Numbered from the stretch's first letter, positions 10,258-20,289 are shown. The stretch is DNA of 32,995 nucleotides from Anaerobiospirillum sp. NML120449 (GCF_023051105.1 NZ_JALKIL010000047.1:1-32995); one strand, 5' to 3'. The notes: generated by a model not told the origin, from the sequence alone. Program-made: numbers and translations.

Positions 10258-11868
10258 TTAGATCTTGAAGAACTTGAGGTTATGAATCAGATCATGCAGA
10301 CGCTCGGAAGTAGATACGGAGATATGACGGGCATCCTGAGCAACACGGGATACTTCAGCTGAAGCATGGGTGATGTTCTGCATATTGTTGGAGATTTCAG
10401 AGGTTGCAGAGGTCTGCTGCTCGGCAGCGGTAGCAATCTGAGTAATCTGGGCGTTTACCTCATTTACGTAGTTCAGAGCGTTAGACAGAGTCTCCTGAAC
10501 GTGAGAGGTATTGGAAGCAACTTCAGACATGTTGTCGAGGTTGGCCTGCATAGCCTCGGTAGCGTGAGTGGTTTCAGCCTGGATGCGGTCCACCATGCCA
10601 CGGATTTCCTGAGTGGAGGAGGTGGTACGGGTAGCAAGGGCACGAACTTCGTCAGCTACCACGGCAAAGCCACGGCCTGCCTCACCGGCACGGGCAGCCT
10701 CAATGGCGGCGTTAAGAGCCAGCAGGTTGGTCTGAGCGGCGATTTCGTCAATGGTACCGACGATGGAGCCGATCTTCTGAGCCTGGTCAACCAGGGACTG
10801 GATGGTGGTGGCGTTGTGCTTCATCTGCTCGTACTGAGACATGATGGAGCTGGCGGACTCGTTTACGCTGTCCATACCCTGGTGGGTAAGTTCGGAGGAA
10901 TCCTGAGATGACTTGGCAGCCTCAACACAGTTCTTGGCAATGTTGGAGGTGGTGGCGACCATCTCGTCGGCAGAGGCGGCAACGGTAATGGCCTGGCTCT
11001 CAGTGCGGGACATGGCGTCGCAGATGTTTGAGGAGGCCTCCTCAACACTTTTCATGGACTCGTTGATCTCGTTGGAGAGAGTAACAACATGGGAAATGGT
11101 CTCACGCAGCTTGGTAGCCATGGATACCATGGCGTTGTTCAGAACGCCGAACTCATCCTGGGATGAAGGTGGGAAGTGATAGGTGAAGTCACCATTTGAA
11201 AGGGCCTGAGCGGCGTCACACTGTACCTTGATGGAACGCTGAATTGAGGAAGCGATGGAAATGGCAATTACAATGCTCAGAATGATCTGAACAAAGGTCA
11301 GACCAATAACAAACATCAGGCTGGTGGTCTGGATGAGGTCAGCAGACTGAGTCTCAATGTAGCCAAAGCGTACAGCAGTAATCTTGGTGATGTTTTCCTT
11401 CATTTCGCTGGTCAGCGGGGCGATGACGTTGAGGTATACCTCAAGAGCCTCATATGGACGGTGAGCCTTAATCAGGGAAACAACATCATTGTTGTAGTGC
11501 TGAATGTACTTGGAGGTCTGAGCTCTGATCTGATCAACAGCAACACGGATTTCATCATCAGCATGCAGACCGGCAACTGCACGGTTGAGCTCCTCGATGG
11601 AGCTTTCCAGACGGGCACGGTTGGAGTCGCTCTGGTTGTTAGGAGTCAGATAGGACACCATGTACTCGTTGGAGTTTTCCAGTGCATTGGATACTGCTGT
11701 GACGCGGCGGAAACCGACGGAAATCTTATCCTGCAGGTCGGTTGCGATATTGATGGAGCTGTACATGGCTTTGATGGACAGTCCTGATACCAGGCAGGAG
11801 AGGATCAGAATAATAACGAAGCAGGAAAGAAGCTTTGTTTTAATTGATGATGATGCAAAAAAGCTCAT
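10258..11868 (-). CDS. Methyl-accepting chemotaxis protein, 536 aa (copy 3)
   Basis: This is the third full-length receptor. Visible features: Lys-containing n-region SIKTKLL, TM1 about 12-34, sensor about 35-182, TM2 about 183-208 ([20 protein letters not shown]), HAMP about 209-262, signalling coiled coil about 270-530 with tip [16 protein letters not shown] at 394-409, and C-terminus LKFFKI. From [20 protein letters not shown] through [14 protein letters not shown] the three copies are identical in protein. The sensor region is much less conserved, the usual picture for receptors that share a CheA array but read different stimuli. The 5' leader resembles that of copy 2 for over 200 bp. A terminator follows directly. 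No che or flagellar gene lies in the window, so partners must be encoded elsewhere. Confidence 0.96.
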   Translation of the reverse strand: MSFFASSSIKTKLLSCFVIILILSCLVSGLSIKAMYSSINIATDLQDKISVGFRRVTAVSNALENSNEYMVSYLTPNNQSDSNRARLESSIEELNRAVAGLHADDEIRVAVDQIRAQTSKYIQHYNNDVVSLIKAHRPYEALEVYLNVIAPLTSEMKENITKITAVRFGYIETQSADLIQTTSLMFVIGLTFVQIILSIVIAISIASSIQRSIKVQCDAAQALSNGDFTYHFPPSSQDEFGVLNNAMVSMATKLRETISHVVTLSNEINESMKSVEEASSNICDAMSRTESQAITVAASADEMVATTSNIAKNCVEAAKSSQDSSELTHQGMDSVNESASSIMSQYEQMKHNATTIQSLVDQAQKIGSIVGTIDEIAAQTNLLALNAAIEAARAGEAGRGFAVVADEVRALATRTTSSTQEIRGMVDRIQAETTHATEAMQANLDNMSEVASNTSHVQETLSNALNYVNEVNAQITQIATAAEQQTSATSEISNNMQNITHASAEVSRVAQDARHISVSTSERLHDLIHNLKFFKI

Positions 11869-12103
11869 AATGATAGACCAGCCACATCCGCTACAGCTGT
11901 CTGCCTGAACTCACCGTACCGGCATTCACATCTTCACATACCGTTAACTGCCCCGTACGGGGCAACAGGCATGTTTGGCTATGAACTTTGCCGGAGGTGA
12001 TTCGCCCAGCCTGCCGCCATCACCTGAGCTCCCGGTGCCGTGCACCGGAAAGCGGGCAGGGAGCGGCAGGAGCTGACAGGGCATGCTGTACGCAGGAATA
12101 CAC

Positions 12104-12135
12104 CTTGTAAGCAGATTTAGGTACAAGTTATTAAC
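12104..12135 (-). promoter_or_regulatory. Conserved upstream block of MCP copy 3 (candidate promoter region)
   Basis: The block begins CTTGTAAGCAGATTTAGG on the plus strand and matches 8690-8723 upstream of MCP copy 2, at a similar distance (about 236 bp) from the start. It implies a long 5' leader or a distant regulatory site. The first MCP lacks an obvious equivalent. Confidence 0.4.
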
Positions 12136-13566
12136 AAACTGTCCTTACCACCCAGCCTCACGGCTCCACGGCAGGACAGCGCCACAAAGAAAAAATCGTT
12201 TTACTGCAGTCATGCTGCACTGTGGGAAATCATTGACCTCAGGCGTCTGATGCTCTGCAGGTCTGCAAAACCCGTAATTTATGTCATTGCTAAAAGCTAA
12301 GCTGCATGGACACATTAGCCTGTGCCCTCCTGCGCTACATCCGTGCAGACCGGTATGCCTGAGGGTGAATATGTGCAGCACATACGGAGGTACAGCTGTA
12401 TATGACGGGAGGTAACCTACATGAGCACGCGCTTGAGGTTACGCACTGATGTACATGTACTAAGGTCAGATGACCTGTAAATAATTCCTGGGGGCGTCTA
12501 TACCCATGGCTTAGTGAGCGCCTGACGGAATCTCACCTTAAAAAATATATACAAACAAACGGCAGCTCTTTGGGTGTCCGGAAAATCTCATCTGAGTGTT
12601 GCTTGTTGGCCGGGTCCACTGTGTTTTATATGAGCTTTATATGAAGTTTAATGCGGAATGCTGCGCAGGCAGGTCATGTGCTGGTAAAACCAGCTGTAAC
12701 GAAAGTGGGCTTCTTTCTCTCCTGATGCTTATGATGCATTAGCATCAGCATGAGCTTCTGCATGTTTGCCGACGTTTTAATACGCCGGATTCGTCCTTAT
12801 TCCTTACTTTACTTCCGTAAGATCAGGCTTGCCTCTGCTGATACTGCAGTCCTTGTCTGTGTCTGCTGTGCAGTCTGCAAGGCCGAGCACATTACAGTAC
12901 ATGGATATGTTTACTGTGCTTATATGAAGCAGTACACCAGGCTGCAGGTGGCAGGTGGCAGTATCCACTGTGCTGCACGAGCATAAAAAGTCACGCAAGT
13001 GTTTGCTGTAAGTTAACAGCGCCCTGGGAGGAACTGACGTGCCATTCATATAAATGCATACGGCATATCGTTTTTCAGCAAAATAATATGGCTTGTTTGC
13101 AATTAGTAAGTGTAAATAATATGCAAAAAAGCGCAAGTGTCAAGGATAAAATCACTGATATTCAGTACACAGGAAAGAAAATTCACTAAACAAAATTTGA
13201 GTGAAAAAATTCCGCCCCTGTTCCCAGTCACATTAAAAATTTGACCTGGCTCACAAATGGCTTGTATAAGCCATTGAAATCATGAGTAAATTTTGATGGT
13301 TACGAAGCAATATTTTACACCGCAAACAGGTCTGAATCCCATTTACTTGAGAAATGTAAAAAATTTTTCACACGGGAAAGCATGTATGACAATCTATATT
13401 GGACATTCATTATAGTGCAGATTGAATGTTAACTTTGATGTGACGATCATGGCTCAAAAACACTCAACGGGAGCTCCTGAGGGGTGCTTTGTTAAAAAAC
13501 ATTCAAGCGAAAAGCCCTTTGAAATTGGTATACAAGTTGTATCAATGCGACCCTGTGTAAACAATC

Positions 13567-13750
13567 AATGCAAAATTTTGCAGTATTTTGCTGTAACAAC
13601 ATGATACAACGAATGCAAAACGTTGCATTTTTATGCAAAAGGCAGAAAGTCGGAAGTTCACAAGTTTCCGTAAAAAACCGTTCTATATGCATGCATTGGT
13701 GAGTGTTTATGGATCTAAACGTTCACAACGTTATGTAAATCCAATGCAAA
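13567..13750. promoter_or_regulatory. Cluster of AATGCAAA / TTTTGCA motifs
   Basis: AATGCAAA occurs at 13567, 13612 and 13743. TGCAAAATTTTGCA (13569-13582) is a perfect 14-bp palindrome, and AATGCAA-AACG-TTGCATT (13612-13629) is an inverted repeat with a 4-bp spacer. Further ATGCAAAA, ATTTTGC and ATGCATGCAT words lie between them. This density in an AT-rich island suggests a protein-binding cluster or a relic promoter. A 60-codon frame (13422-13604) overlaps it, but I do not trust it as a gene. Confidence 0.35.
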
Positions 13751-13984
13751 GCACAGCCTTTGAATGTAAAACACAGCTCTGAAAAGGCGGAGAACCGACA
13801 TCTTCCTGCCCAGAGTTACAGTGCACACTAAGGCACGCTGACCGGATTGAAGAACTACAAATCGAGCATCAGCCCGTCCAGCAAGGTCATAAAGCCCGCA
13901 GCAGTCGCGTCCATTAAAAAGCCGTGATCCCTCCATAATGATAAAAGCGTCTGCCTCTGTCTGTTCACTGGCAAGCGTTTACGA

Positions 13985-14076
13985 CAGCAGCCAGGAATGC
14001 GCCGCATCCTGCCAGCCACTTCGCAGCCAACAGCAGCCAGGAATGCGTCGCATCAGGCCAGTCACTTCGCAGCCAG
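13985..14076. repeat. 46-bp direct repeat, two copies
   Basis: CAGCAGCCAGGAATGCG at 13985 recurs at 14031, and CACTTCGCAGCCA recurs at a closely similar spacing. A 174-codon minus-strand frame runs across it, but that frame lacks any family resemblance. Confidence 0.75.
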
Positions 14077-14520
14077 AAGTACAGACAGACCGCCGATAAC
14101 ACAGCAACTTTTCCTTGCCTGCCTTTACTGTTGCAGGTCATCAGGCATATCACTGCCACCAGATATAGCTCGTTGCCATTCTGTCTCTTCCCTGTTCGCC
14201 ATATAGGCATATGTAACAGTACTTTTCCTTGCGTCCTGTTCTGAGCAGGCCTTTTCACGGTCACCAGATCCAGCATCGTGCTTCTATCGATATCAGCTGC
14301 TGCCTTCTCAGAGGTACCTGTAAGTCTACCTGACAGGCTTGAAAGGCACGAGTCACCACAGCTCAATGCCAGCACAGGCACTGCCCTGCCCAGGCAAAAG
14401 CCCAAAGCCACCTCATGTTTATTAATACATCCACGGCCCGGTCGCAGCTTTACTTGACCACAGCAGCTGTACTGTCTGGCCTGTACCATGGCCTCCTCAA
14501 TGCCGAATATCGAGCGCAGC

Positions 14521-14735
14521 TTTCTTAATGCTCAATCTCCGAACACCAACCTTTTAAATGCCCGGTGTCCCAGTGCCAGCCGCCTCAATGCCAGCTGCCC
14601 CAGTGCAAGCCACCTCAATGCCAGCTGTCCCAGTGCCAGCCCCCTCAATGCCCACTGTCCCAGTGCCAGCTGCCTCAATGCCCGCTGTCCCAGTTCCAGT
14701 CGCCTCAATGCCCTCTGTCCGAACGCCAGCCGGCT
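14521..14735. repeat. 30-bp minisatellite, about seven copies
   Basis: Units with the core CTCAATGCC...TGTCCCAGTGCCAGC repeat at exact 30-bp intervals from 14521 to about 14735, degenerating at both ends. Because 30 is a multiple of 3, three frames stay open: a plus-strand LNARCPSASR decapeptide frame, a plus-strand MPAVPVPAAS frame and a minus-strand Gly/Thr/Ala-rich frame. I see no Shine-Dalgarno or signal peptide that selects one of them, so I treat it as non-coding, with doubt. Confidence 0.88.
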
Positions 14736-15228
14736 TAAAGCAAAAGCTATTAATCTGACCACATACACGAGCCAGACTGTTGGCTCTGAGCTCTGCCTGG
14801 TCTTCTTGACTTGAGATTGATGCGGCTTGTCTCCCCTGGTACTTATGCTGTTGCGGGCTGGGCTGCAGCAGGACAGCTTTGGGCATACCTGTCATGGTCA
14901 TGGTTCCATGGCCAGCCGTGTCATGTTCAAGCTTCCATGGCCAGCTGTACCATGGTCTTGCTTACATTGGCAGCCTGAGCCTGGTCCGGGCGTCTTTGCC
15001 TACCGCGTCCTGCACCGGGGAAGGTCATAGCTCAGGCATGGCCTTCCTGCTATGCCCTGCCCGGCTTTGCAGGCCACGGTGAGGGCTTTACTGGTCGGAT
15101 GCTCATCTGGCATGGGTACTGGGGACAGGTACATGGTTAATGCAGCATGAAGGGCCGGTATTGATGGTGATGATTCAGGGCGCAAGGTCGCAAGTCTGTC
15201 CAGACGGGATGGAATCTTGGCGCTTGTT

Positions 15229-15482
15229 ATGAAAAATTTATGTTCTCTGGCAAAGGGCATGAATATTACAGATGATTTTTATTGATTGATATACATCAAT
15301 ATGATTGGGCAGAATATGTTGCTTTGGTTATTGAAGATGATGTTTTTGTTTGGGGAGTGGTGTGCGAGTGCACTGAGATGGGATTAAGACATCTGGTCCG
15401 GGGTGAGACCCGGGCCAGATGCCAGACAGGTGACAACCTAAAATTCGTCATAATGCTCCAAAAAGAGCCGGTTACGACGTGA
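15229..15482 (+). pseudogene. Possible frameshifted small ORF
   Basis: An ATG at 15229 reads MKNLCSLAKGMNITDDFY then a stop. At the T-run near 15276 the reading can shift by one base into a frame that continues DIHQYDWAEYVALVIEDD and stays open to 15482. The joined product would be about 84 aa, acidic and helical-looking. The family is unknown and no ribosome site is clear. This may be a decayed gene or chance. Confidence 0.18.
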
Positions 15483-17258
15483 ATGTTTGTTCAGGCGGCA
15501 GATGCTTCTTTGCAGCTGCACCTGCTGCCTTACTGGCTGTTAAGTAAGTATCTGTATTGCGCAGCAGCCATAAGCGCTTGATTGCGGACTTGTTCCCCTG
15601 GTCTCGTGGCACACGCCAGGCAGGATTGCTCACGGGGAGCTACTTGCCGGCAGTATACTCTGACACCTGCGGAATAATACCCGAACAGACGAATATGGTG
15701 TTTACAGGGCGCCACATTTCTCAGCTACCGCTAAGGCACAGCGCCTTACCTGCAGCTGAGCTGAGAGCTCTGAGCAGGCCGCTGCAGCATCACAGAGCTG
15801 CAGTGGCCTGAAACAGACAGTAGTTTTACAGGCTGTGAACAGGTCACAGTCTTAATTAAGCCTGGCTGAAATGCCTTATGTTGCCTGCACGACCTGACAG
15901 GGATCGTAGCTTTACTCCTGCAAATACAGTCAAAGCATGTAACGACTGTACTGCTTACTTACCAATATACAGACAGCGGGAGGTGTTGCCCGTTGACCTG
16001 TCTGCAAAAAGGGTCATCAAATAACGACCTTAATGGACTGTACGTGTTTGAAGTATACAGGCCGGGTACGTCAGGATGCCCTCATAAATCATAACTTATA
16101 TTGCTGATCGGGCCTGATTGAGCTCTTTCAGCATTCTTCCATATGTTTCCGATCTGACCGAAGTCAGAAAAAATATGCCGGACAAGGAACGGCACGAATT
16201 CCTGGCAACGCTGCCGGGATTTTCTTCCTTATGTTTATTTGATTGTTACCTCTTGGCAATCTCTGAATTTTATCCCTTATATGCATGATTACAGCAGCTG
16301 CTGGTCCTGTCACAGTACTCACCAGTACGGGCCTTCGCAGGCCACTGTACCTTAGAGCCTCCATCCTGGCGGAAGGACAGTTGCTGTTATCAACCTGATG
16401 CGTAGTCTGGATTTATAGGGACACTCACGTGTTGCCCTGCATCTTCAGGAAAAAAGCCGGACCTCGCTGCCCCTGAGGAACGGACCTGATAATGGTGCCG
16501 GTTACCTCTTCTGGAACATCGATGTCATATAAATTCCAGGCGATCTTCTAGAGAAAAGCCTGCCGTCACCCCTGACCGGGTGATCTGCGGAGAACTAACT
16601 CTCCGTCAGTGTGGAAACTGCTCTGGGCAAGGCCCATTGCAATTGTCCATCCGGAAAGCCTGCTAACCTGTTTGCTACAGCAGAAAAACAGTTTTCTTTT
16701 CACTGGCTGCCGATTAGCACATCAGGCATGCCTTGAGATACATTCTGGTGTTCTCACTCATCCGGAACTTGAAGTCACCGTCTGCTGCAGTTGAGCATCA
16801 GCCATTGCATGGCGCTACTGGCTGCAGTCAGGGACAGGTGCTGTCCTGTATCTGTGAAAATCTGACCGCCAAAGCTGAAACCTCAGCGGCTCTGACAGTG
16901 GCAGCATGCCGGAGCGTGCGTGCTTTGTCAGGAAAACTGTTTAACTAACAGAGATTGAAGTGTTTTGAATAGCGCAGCCCGGGAGCAATTCGACCAGGCC
17001 GGCCGGGGAGCACATCTGTAACCGTGCTTTTTGATCAGGAAAGACAAAAACCTTGCCTGGTCATGCAGGTAACAACGTGATCCGCGTTTAGTGTGCATAA
17101 TACGCGTTTATTACCCGTGTTCAATAGAGTGCACGGAGAAAATTCCAAAAACGTGACAAAGGCTTAATCAGGAAAACTGTATTAAGGAGATCCATGTACT
17201 CCGTAGAGGCGCATCAGTGCTGAAAACCAGGCGGTTTTCACTCCCATATCAGTAGCTT

Positions 17259-17275
17259 TTGATAATTGTTATCAT
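17259..17275. promoter_or_regulatory. Fur-box-like palindrome
   Basis: TTGATAATTGTTATCAT contains TGATAAT-T-GTTATCA, a 7-1-7 inverted repeat with 6 of 7 matching pairs. This is close to the classical Fur operator core (GATAAT/ATTATC). No iron-uptake gene lies beside it; the nearest frame (17352-17612) runs towards it. It could be a relic operator or a chance AT-rich palindrome. Confidence 0.3.
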
Positions 17276-17351
17276 AAGAATCATCCGCACCAAAAGCGAT
17301 CGTAAAAATGTCTCCCTAGTTATAATTTTTACAGAATAAATGTGCATTTAT

Positions 17352-17612
17352 TTACGTGGTAGAGAGCCATCGAAATCCCGGAGATACAGCCTTTGATGCC
17401 CGGTAACATTTTATACATAACATCATGGATTTTATGATTTTGTTAACATAGTCATGCAACTCATCTATGCTTGTGTAATCGTTGTCATTGGCCTGTTTAT
17501 CAGGCCTCAATAATCGTGCCAGAACATTATGATGTGATAATTTTGCATCTATATCGATGCTCTGCGGTGCATGGTTTTTCACCTTTACCCACAGTTTTGT
17601 CCATGCCTTCAT
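17352..17612 (-). CDS. Possible small hypothetical protein (86 aa)
   Basis: The frame begins MKAWTKLWVKVKNHAP and contains SIDELHDYVNKIIKSMM. Its residue composition (Lys, Asp, Asn, moderate hydrophobics) is ordinary for a soluble protein, unlike most spacer frames. Its stop codon overlaps a palindromic hairpin (AATAAATG-TG-CATTTATT, 17335-17352), which could serve as a transcript end. Against it: no clear Shine-Dalgarno precedes the ATG, no family is recognised, and it stands alone in gene-poor DNA. It could be a genuine small gene, a relic or chance. Confidence 0.25.
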   Translation of the reverse strand: MKAWTKLWVKVKNHAPQSIDIDAKLSHHNVLARLLRPDKQANDNDYTSIDELHDYVNKIIKSMMLCIKCYRASKAVSPGFRWLSTT

Positions 17613-18200
17613 CTTACAAAGGCTACTGGACCGTAAAAGTCCCCGGCTGCCAGCACTGCCATTGTCCAGCCGCCCTGTCCCCTGTTTCCAAGCTGATTTA
17701 AACAGGGATTTGCCCTAATCTGACCGACATAGGGGCATGGCGTGCATGCCACGCCCCGTCCGATCTCCTGGTATTACCTCCACAGCCCCGATGCCCCAGT
17801 GACAGTTGCCCAGACCAAACAGCAGGTAAAAGCCAGCAACATTGCACAGGAGCAGCTAACCAGTCAGTACATCAGCCTTGCTGCCTTGCTGCCAGGCTGC
17901 ATTGCTGGTGCATCCGGACAGACAGGCCAGATGTGCTGCTCACAGCGCACTGACATGTTATATGCAAATGTGGCTGCCACGGTGCACGATTTATGGAGCA
18001 GGACAAGGAGCAGCACTAATGCTTAAGGAAGGCGGCAGTGTTGACGCATTGCTGAAAGACTCGCAGCTGCCGGGGCAGGTATTAATGTAATGCCTGGCGC
18101 TGACAGCATAGAAGAGCGTTTGAATATGGGCAGCTAAGCCAAAAGGAAGACGAGCAAAGATTGCATAAGACTGTGCTCTGTTGCCGCCCATGAGAATCGG

Positions 18201-18234
18201 GAGCATTGACCACAGAGCATTGACCACAGAGCAT
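18201..18234. repeat. 14-bp repeat (GAGCATTGACCACA), about 2.5 units
   Basis: GAGCAT words lie at 18201, 18215 and 18229. The first two 14-bp units are identical. Related GGACCAT and GGACAAT words follow downstream. Confidence 0.7.
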
Positions 18235-18450
18235 GAACAGTAGTCAGGAGCTGTGGACAATGGACCATTACCTGGGCCATGGCCAGTAAACCAGGAGCAA
18301 TGAACCTTTGAGCATGGACTACGAAGCAAGGAGTTGCTCTTGCTGCCTTGTCTTGTGCCTTGCACTTATGATTGCTGTGGCTGCGTGTGCAGGATGGAGG
18401 CTGACTTCGTGCTGTAGATGGGATGAGTACCGCAGGGGAGGAGTAAGGAA

Positions 18451-18530
18451 GCCATACCTTGCATAAGGCAGCCTTACGCTGCAAAATGCGGCCATACGTT
18501 GGATAAGGCAGCCATACGTTGGATAAGGCT
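18451..18530. repeat. 20-bp tandem repeat, four units
   Basis: Units GCCATACSTTGSATAAGGCA start at 18451, 18471 (most degenerate), 18491 and 18511, in exact 20-bp register. The last two are virtually identical. Confidence 0.88.
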
Positions 18531-18654
18531 TTCAGGGGCTGGTATCGGCTTACATGATCACAATAGCGTTTGATTTTCTTTTGTGACCTGGCGGGGTTTT
18601 TATGAGGCCACCCTGTGCTGCTTGCCTGCGGCTGTTATCATGGAGCTGTGGTGG

Positions 18655-18692
18655 CTGAAAAAGGAAAAGCCCCTGCTGGTGAGGCAGGGGCC
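18655..18692 (-). terminator. Intrinsic terminator without a visible gene
   Basis: On the minus strand, arms 18684-18691 and 1869-76 of the same block (18669-18676) form a perfect 8-bp GC-rich stem (GCAGGGGC/GCCCCTGC) with a 7-nt loop, followed by TTTTCCTTTTT. It is as strong as the MCP terminators. The nearest upstream gene on this strand, the SBP at 19177, ends about 480 bp away. It therefore ends either a very long 3' UTR or an unannotated small RNA. Confidence 0.75.
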
Positions 18693-18845
18693 TTGAGCGA
18701 TTTTGTCGGCGACAGTGCAGGTCGCCACTGAAAAGATGCCGTAGATAAAGCGAGAGAAACGGCCTTTTCAGGACTGATTAACAGTGTTTGGATAGCTCCG
18801 CTGCTTAAACGCCTTAGCGTCCGGTGTGCTTCATTTTGAAGCCGC
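18693..18845 (-). ncRNA. Candidate small RNA ending at the orphan terminator
   Basis: Directly upstream of the orphan terminator, on the minus strand, the sequence can fold: GGCGACCTGCACTGTCGCC is a compact hairpin about 20 nt before the terminator stem, and ACGCTAAGGCGT is another possible stem. The 69-codon open frame here reads through the terminator and looks spurious. I know of no matching RNA family, so this rests on the structure and the terminator alone. Confidence 0.25.
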
Positions 18846-19176
18846 ATCAGGCAGTTTTATAGCAGCTGGCAAAATCTTTGTGCAGGCTGAGCTTCAGTGC
18901 TAAGCCATGATAATTGAATCATGGCAACAGCAAGGAAGACATTTGAGTTACTGACGTGGACCAGGTGCTTTCGGGTCTATTGGAGCTCAGGGCAGCTTAT
19001 GTCCCTGTGGCCCTCCCTGTCTGCAGCTGTTCGTACGGTCCTTGTATCTGCAGTACTCCTCTGAATAGGTGAGTCCGGAAATTAGACCGTCTGCAGGCTT
19101 TAACCGCAAGGTGTCAGAGCTCATATGGCAGCACTGACAGTGCCGGGTATTATATGTCACTGATGCCAGTCAGATC

Positions 19177-20289
19177 CTACATGTTGACCTGTACGCTGTG
19201 CTCTGATGAAGCCCCATTGCTGTTGTCGTTAGAGGACTGAGATACGTTTGAGGCTGTAGCTGTGCCAGGCAGCTGGCTGCCAAAGTGGCGCAGGGAGCCA
19301 AGTCTGTACTTGAGATCGATGTGACGATCACTGATGTACTGATTGATAATGCTATCCATTGTGCCGTCTCGCATCATGTCGTCATAAGCAGCCATCAGTA
19401 TCTTATTTCTTGGTGAGCCCTTCTTTAAGAACAGGGCCATGCCGCTTTCGGTATTAGGCAGGACTGCAGCAACCTTTAAGGTGCCGTGTGGCCACATTTC
19501 CAGGTAGTCACGGGCAATAATCTCATCGATGATCAGAGCGTCAGCCTGCTCGTGATCAACCATGTAGAAGGTCATGAAAATGGTAGGAGTGTGCTTGATG
19601 GTGATGCCGCTCTGACCGCCTGTAATCATGGCAGGATCGATACCGTTCTGAACGGCAATGGACTTGCCCTGAAGATCCTTGATACCGCTGATGTTCATGT
19701 TATTGCGGGTAACAATGCACAGATTGTTGTAGAGATAAGGTTTGGTGATATCGTAGAATCTGGTGCGAGCATCGCTGTAGGTTACACCGCCGCCTGCGAT
19801 ATCGCTCTGGCCAGAACGGGCATACTGAACCAGCTGATCAAAGCTCATAAACTCATAACCCTGAGTTCCGGTATTAAAGCCGGTACGGCGCTGCAGCTCC
19901 TTGATGATCTGAATATCGAGGCCATCAGGATGGGCAAAATCGCCCTTCATGGTGACGAAAGGAGGAGCAACTGACATGGCAACTACCAGTTGCTGACCTG
20001 AAAGCTCACCTTCAGCCATCGCAGATGGTGCAGCCATGAACTGAGCCATCAGGGCAGCTACAGCAGCAAGAGCAGCTGTGCTCTTTTTAACAGCTGGAAG
20101 CAAACGCTCAAAAATACCGGAGGTCATGCCATTACCAGTGTTGCCTGATGCAATATCTTCTGTCTTTTGTACAGTATTGCAAGTGTCAGAACCATCAGCG
20201 CTCTTCACAGTAATGGCTGATAACTGATAGTCATCTGACTGAGCAGAGGACTCAACTGTCTGAGACAGGTATTGAGCGCTGGTATTCAT
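19177..20289 (-). CDS. Periplasmic solute-binding protein, amino-acid type (SBP_bac_3), 370 aa
   Basis: Predicted to bind a small ligand, probably an amino acid, in the periplasm. The start is the ATG at 20289, preceded by GGAG six bases away; an in-frame TTG four codons upstream overlaps that site and is less likely. The first 68 residues are polar, and only then comes a signal peptide (core about 69-90, cleavage after AMA at 92). The mature part has LQRRTGF, YSDARTRFYDITKPYLYN and ADALIIDEIIARDYLEMWP. The Arg in the first block and the Asp after DALII correspond to the ligand carboxylate- and amino-contacting residues of the family (as in LAO-binding protein). A Ser/Asn-rich tail of about 40 residues follows the fold. 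No transporter genes adjoin it. It has paralogues at 22477 and 31274. Confidence 0.92.
   Translation of the reverse strand: MNTSAQYLSQTVESSAQSDDYQLSAITVKSADGSDTCNTVQKTEDIASGNTGNGMTSGIFERLLPAVKKSTAALAAVAALMAQFMAAPSAMAEGELSGQQLVVAMSVAPPFVTMKGDFAHPDGLDIQIIKELQRRTGFNTGTQGYEFMSFDQLVQYARSGQSDIAGGGVTYSDARTRFYDITKPYLYNNLCIVTRNNMNISGIKDLQGKSIAVQNGIDPAMITGGQSGITIKHTPTIFMTFYMVDHEQADALIIDEIIARDYLEMWPHGTLKVAAVLPNTESGMALFLKKGSPRNKILMAAYDDMMRDGTMDSIINQYISDRHIDLKYRLGSLRHFGSQLPGTATASNVSQSSNDNSNGASSEHSVQVNM

Larger units (their letters stand above)
11869..18654. other. 6.8 kb gene-poor region
   Basis: This is the longest stretch without a confident gene. Its left 270 bp is the leader of MCP copy 3. It then holds an AT-rich segment with a TGCAAAA motif cluster (13567-13750), a 46-bp repeat (13985-14076), a 30-bp minisatellite (14521-14735), a possible frameshifted small ORF (15229-15482), a Fur-box-like palindrome (17259-17275), a possible 86-aa ORF (17352-17612) and 14- and 20-bp repeats (18201-18530). 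About 15500-17200 shows nothing I can name, apart from short hairpins such as GGAGAACTAACTCTCC near 16590. Confidence 0.55.

Noticed and set aside
9593..10261. 222-codon plus-strand frame, with 126- and 144-codon frames overlapping it on both strands
   Set aside because: All stay open only because the 63- and 66-bp repeat units are multiples of three. The frame runs through a terminator hairpin into the end of the third MCP and has no ribosome site.
10366..10911. 181-codon frame antisense to the third MCP
   Set aside because: This is a shadow of the conserved signalling domain. Similar antisense frames appear opposite the other two receptors at the same place.
13422..13604. 60-codon frame containing MAQKHSTGAPEGCF
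   Set aside because: It overlaps the palindrome cluster, has no clear ribosome site, and I recognise no family. It may be a relic but cannot be supported.
13965..14489. 174-codon minus-strand frame
   Set aside because: It crosses a 46-bp direct repeat, is rich in Cys, Leu and Arg in a way typical of spurious frames, has GGAGG too close to the ATG to work well, and resembles no family.
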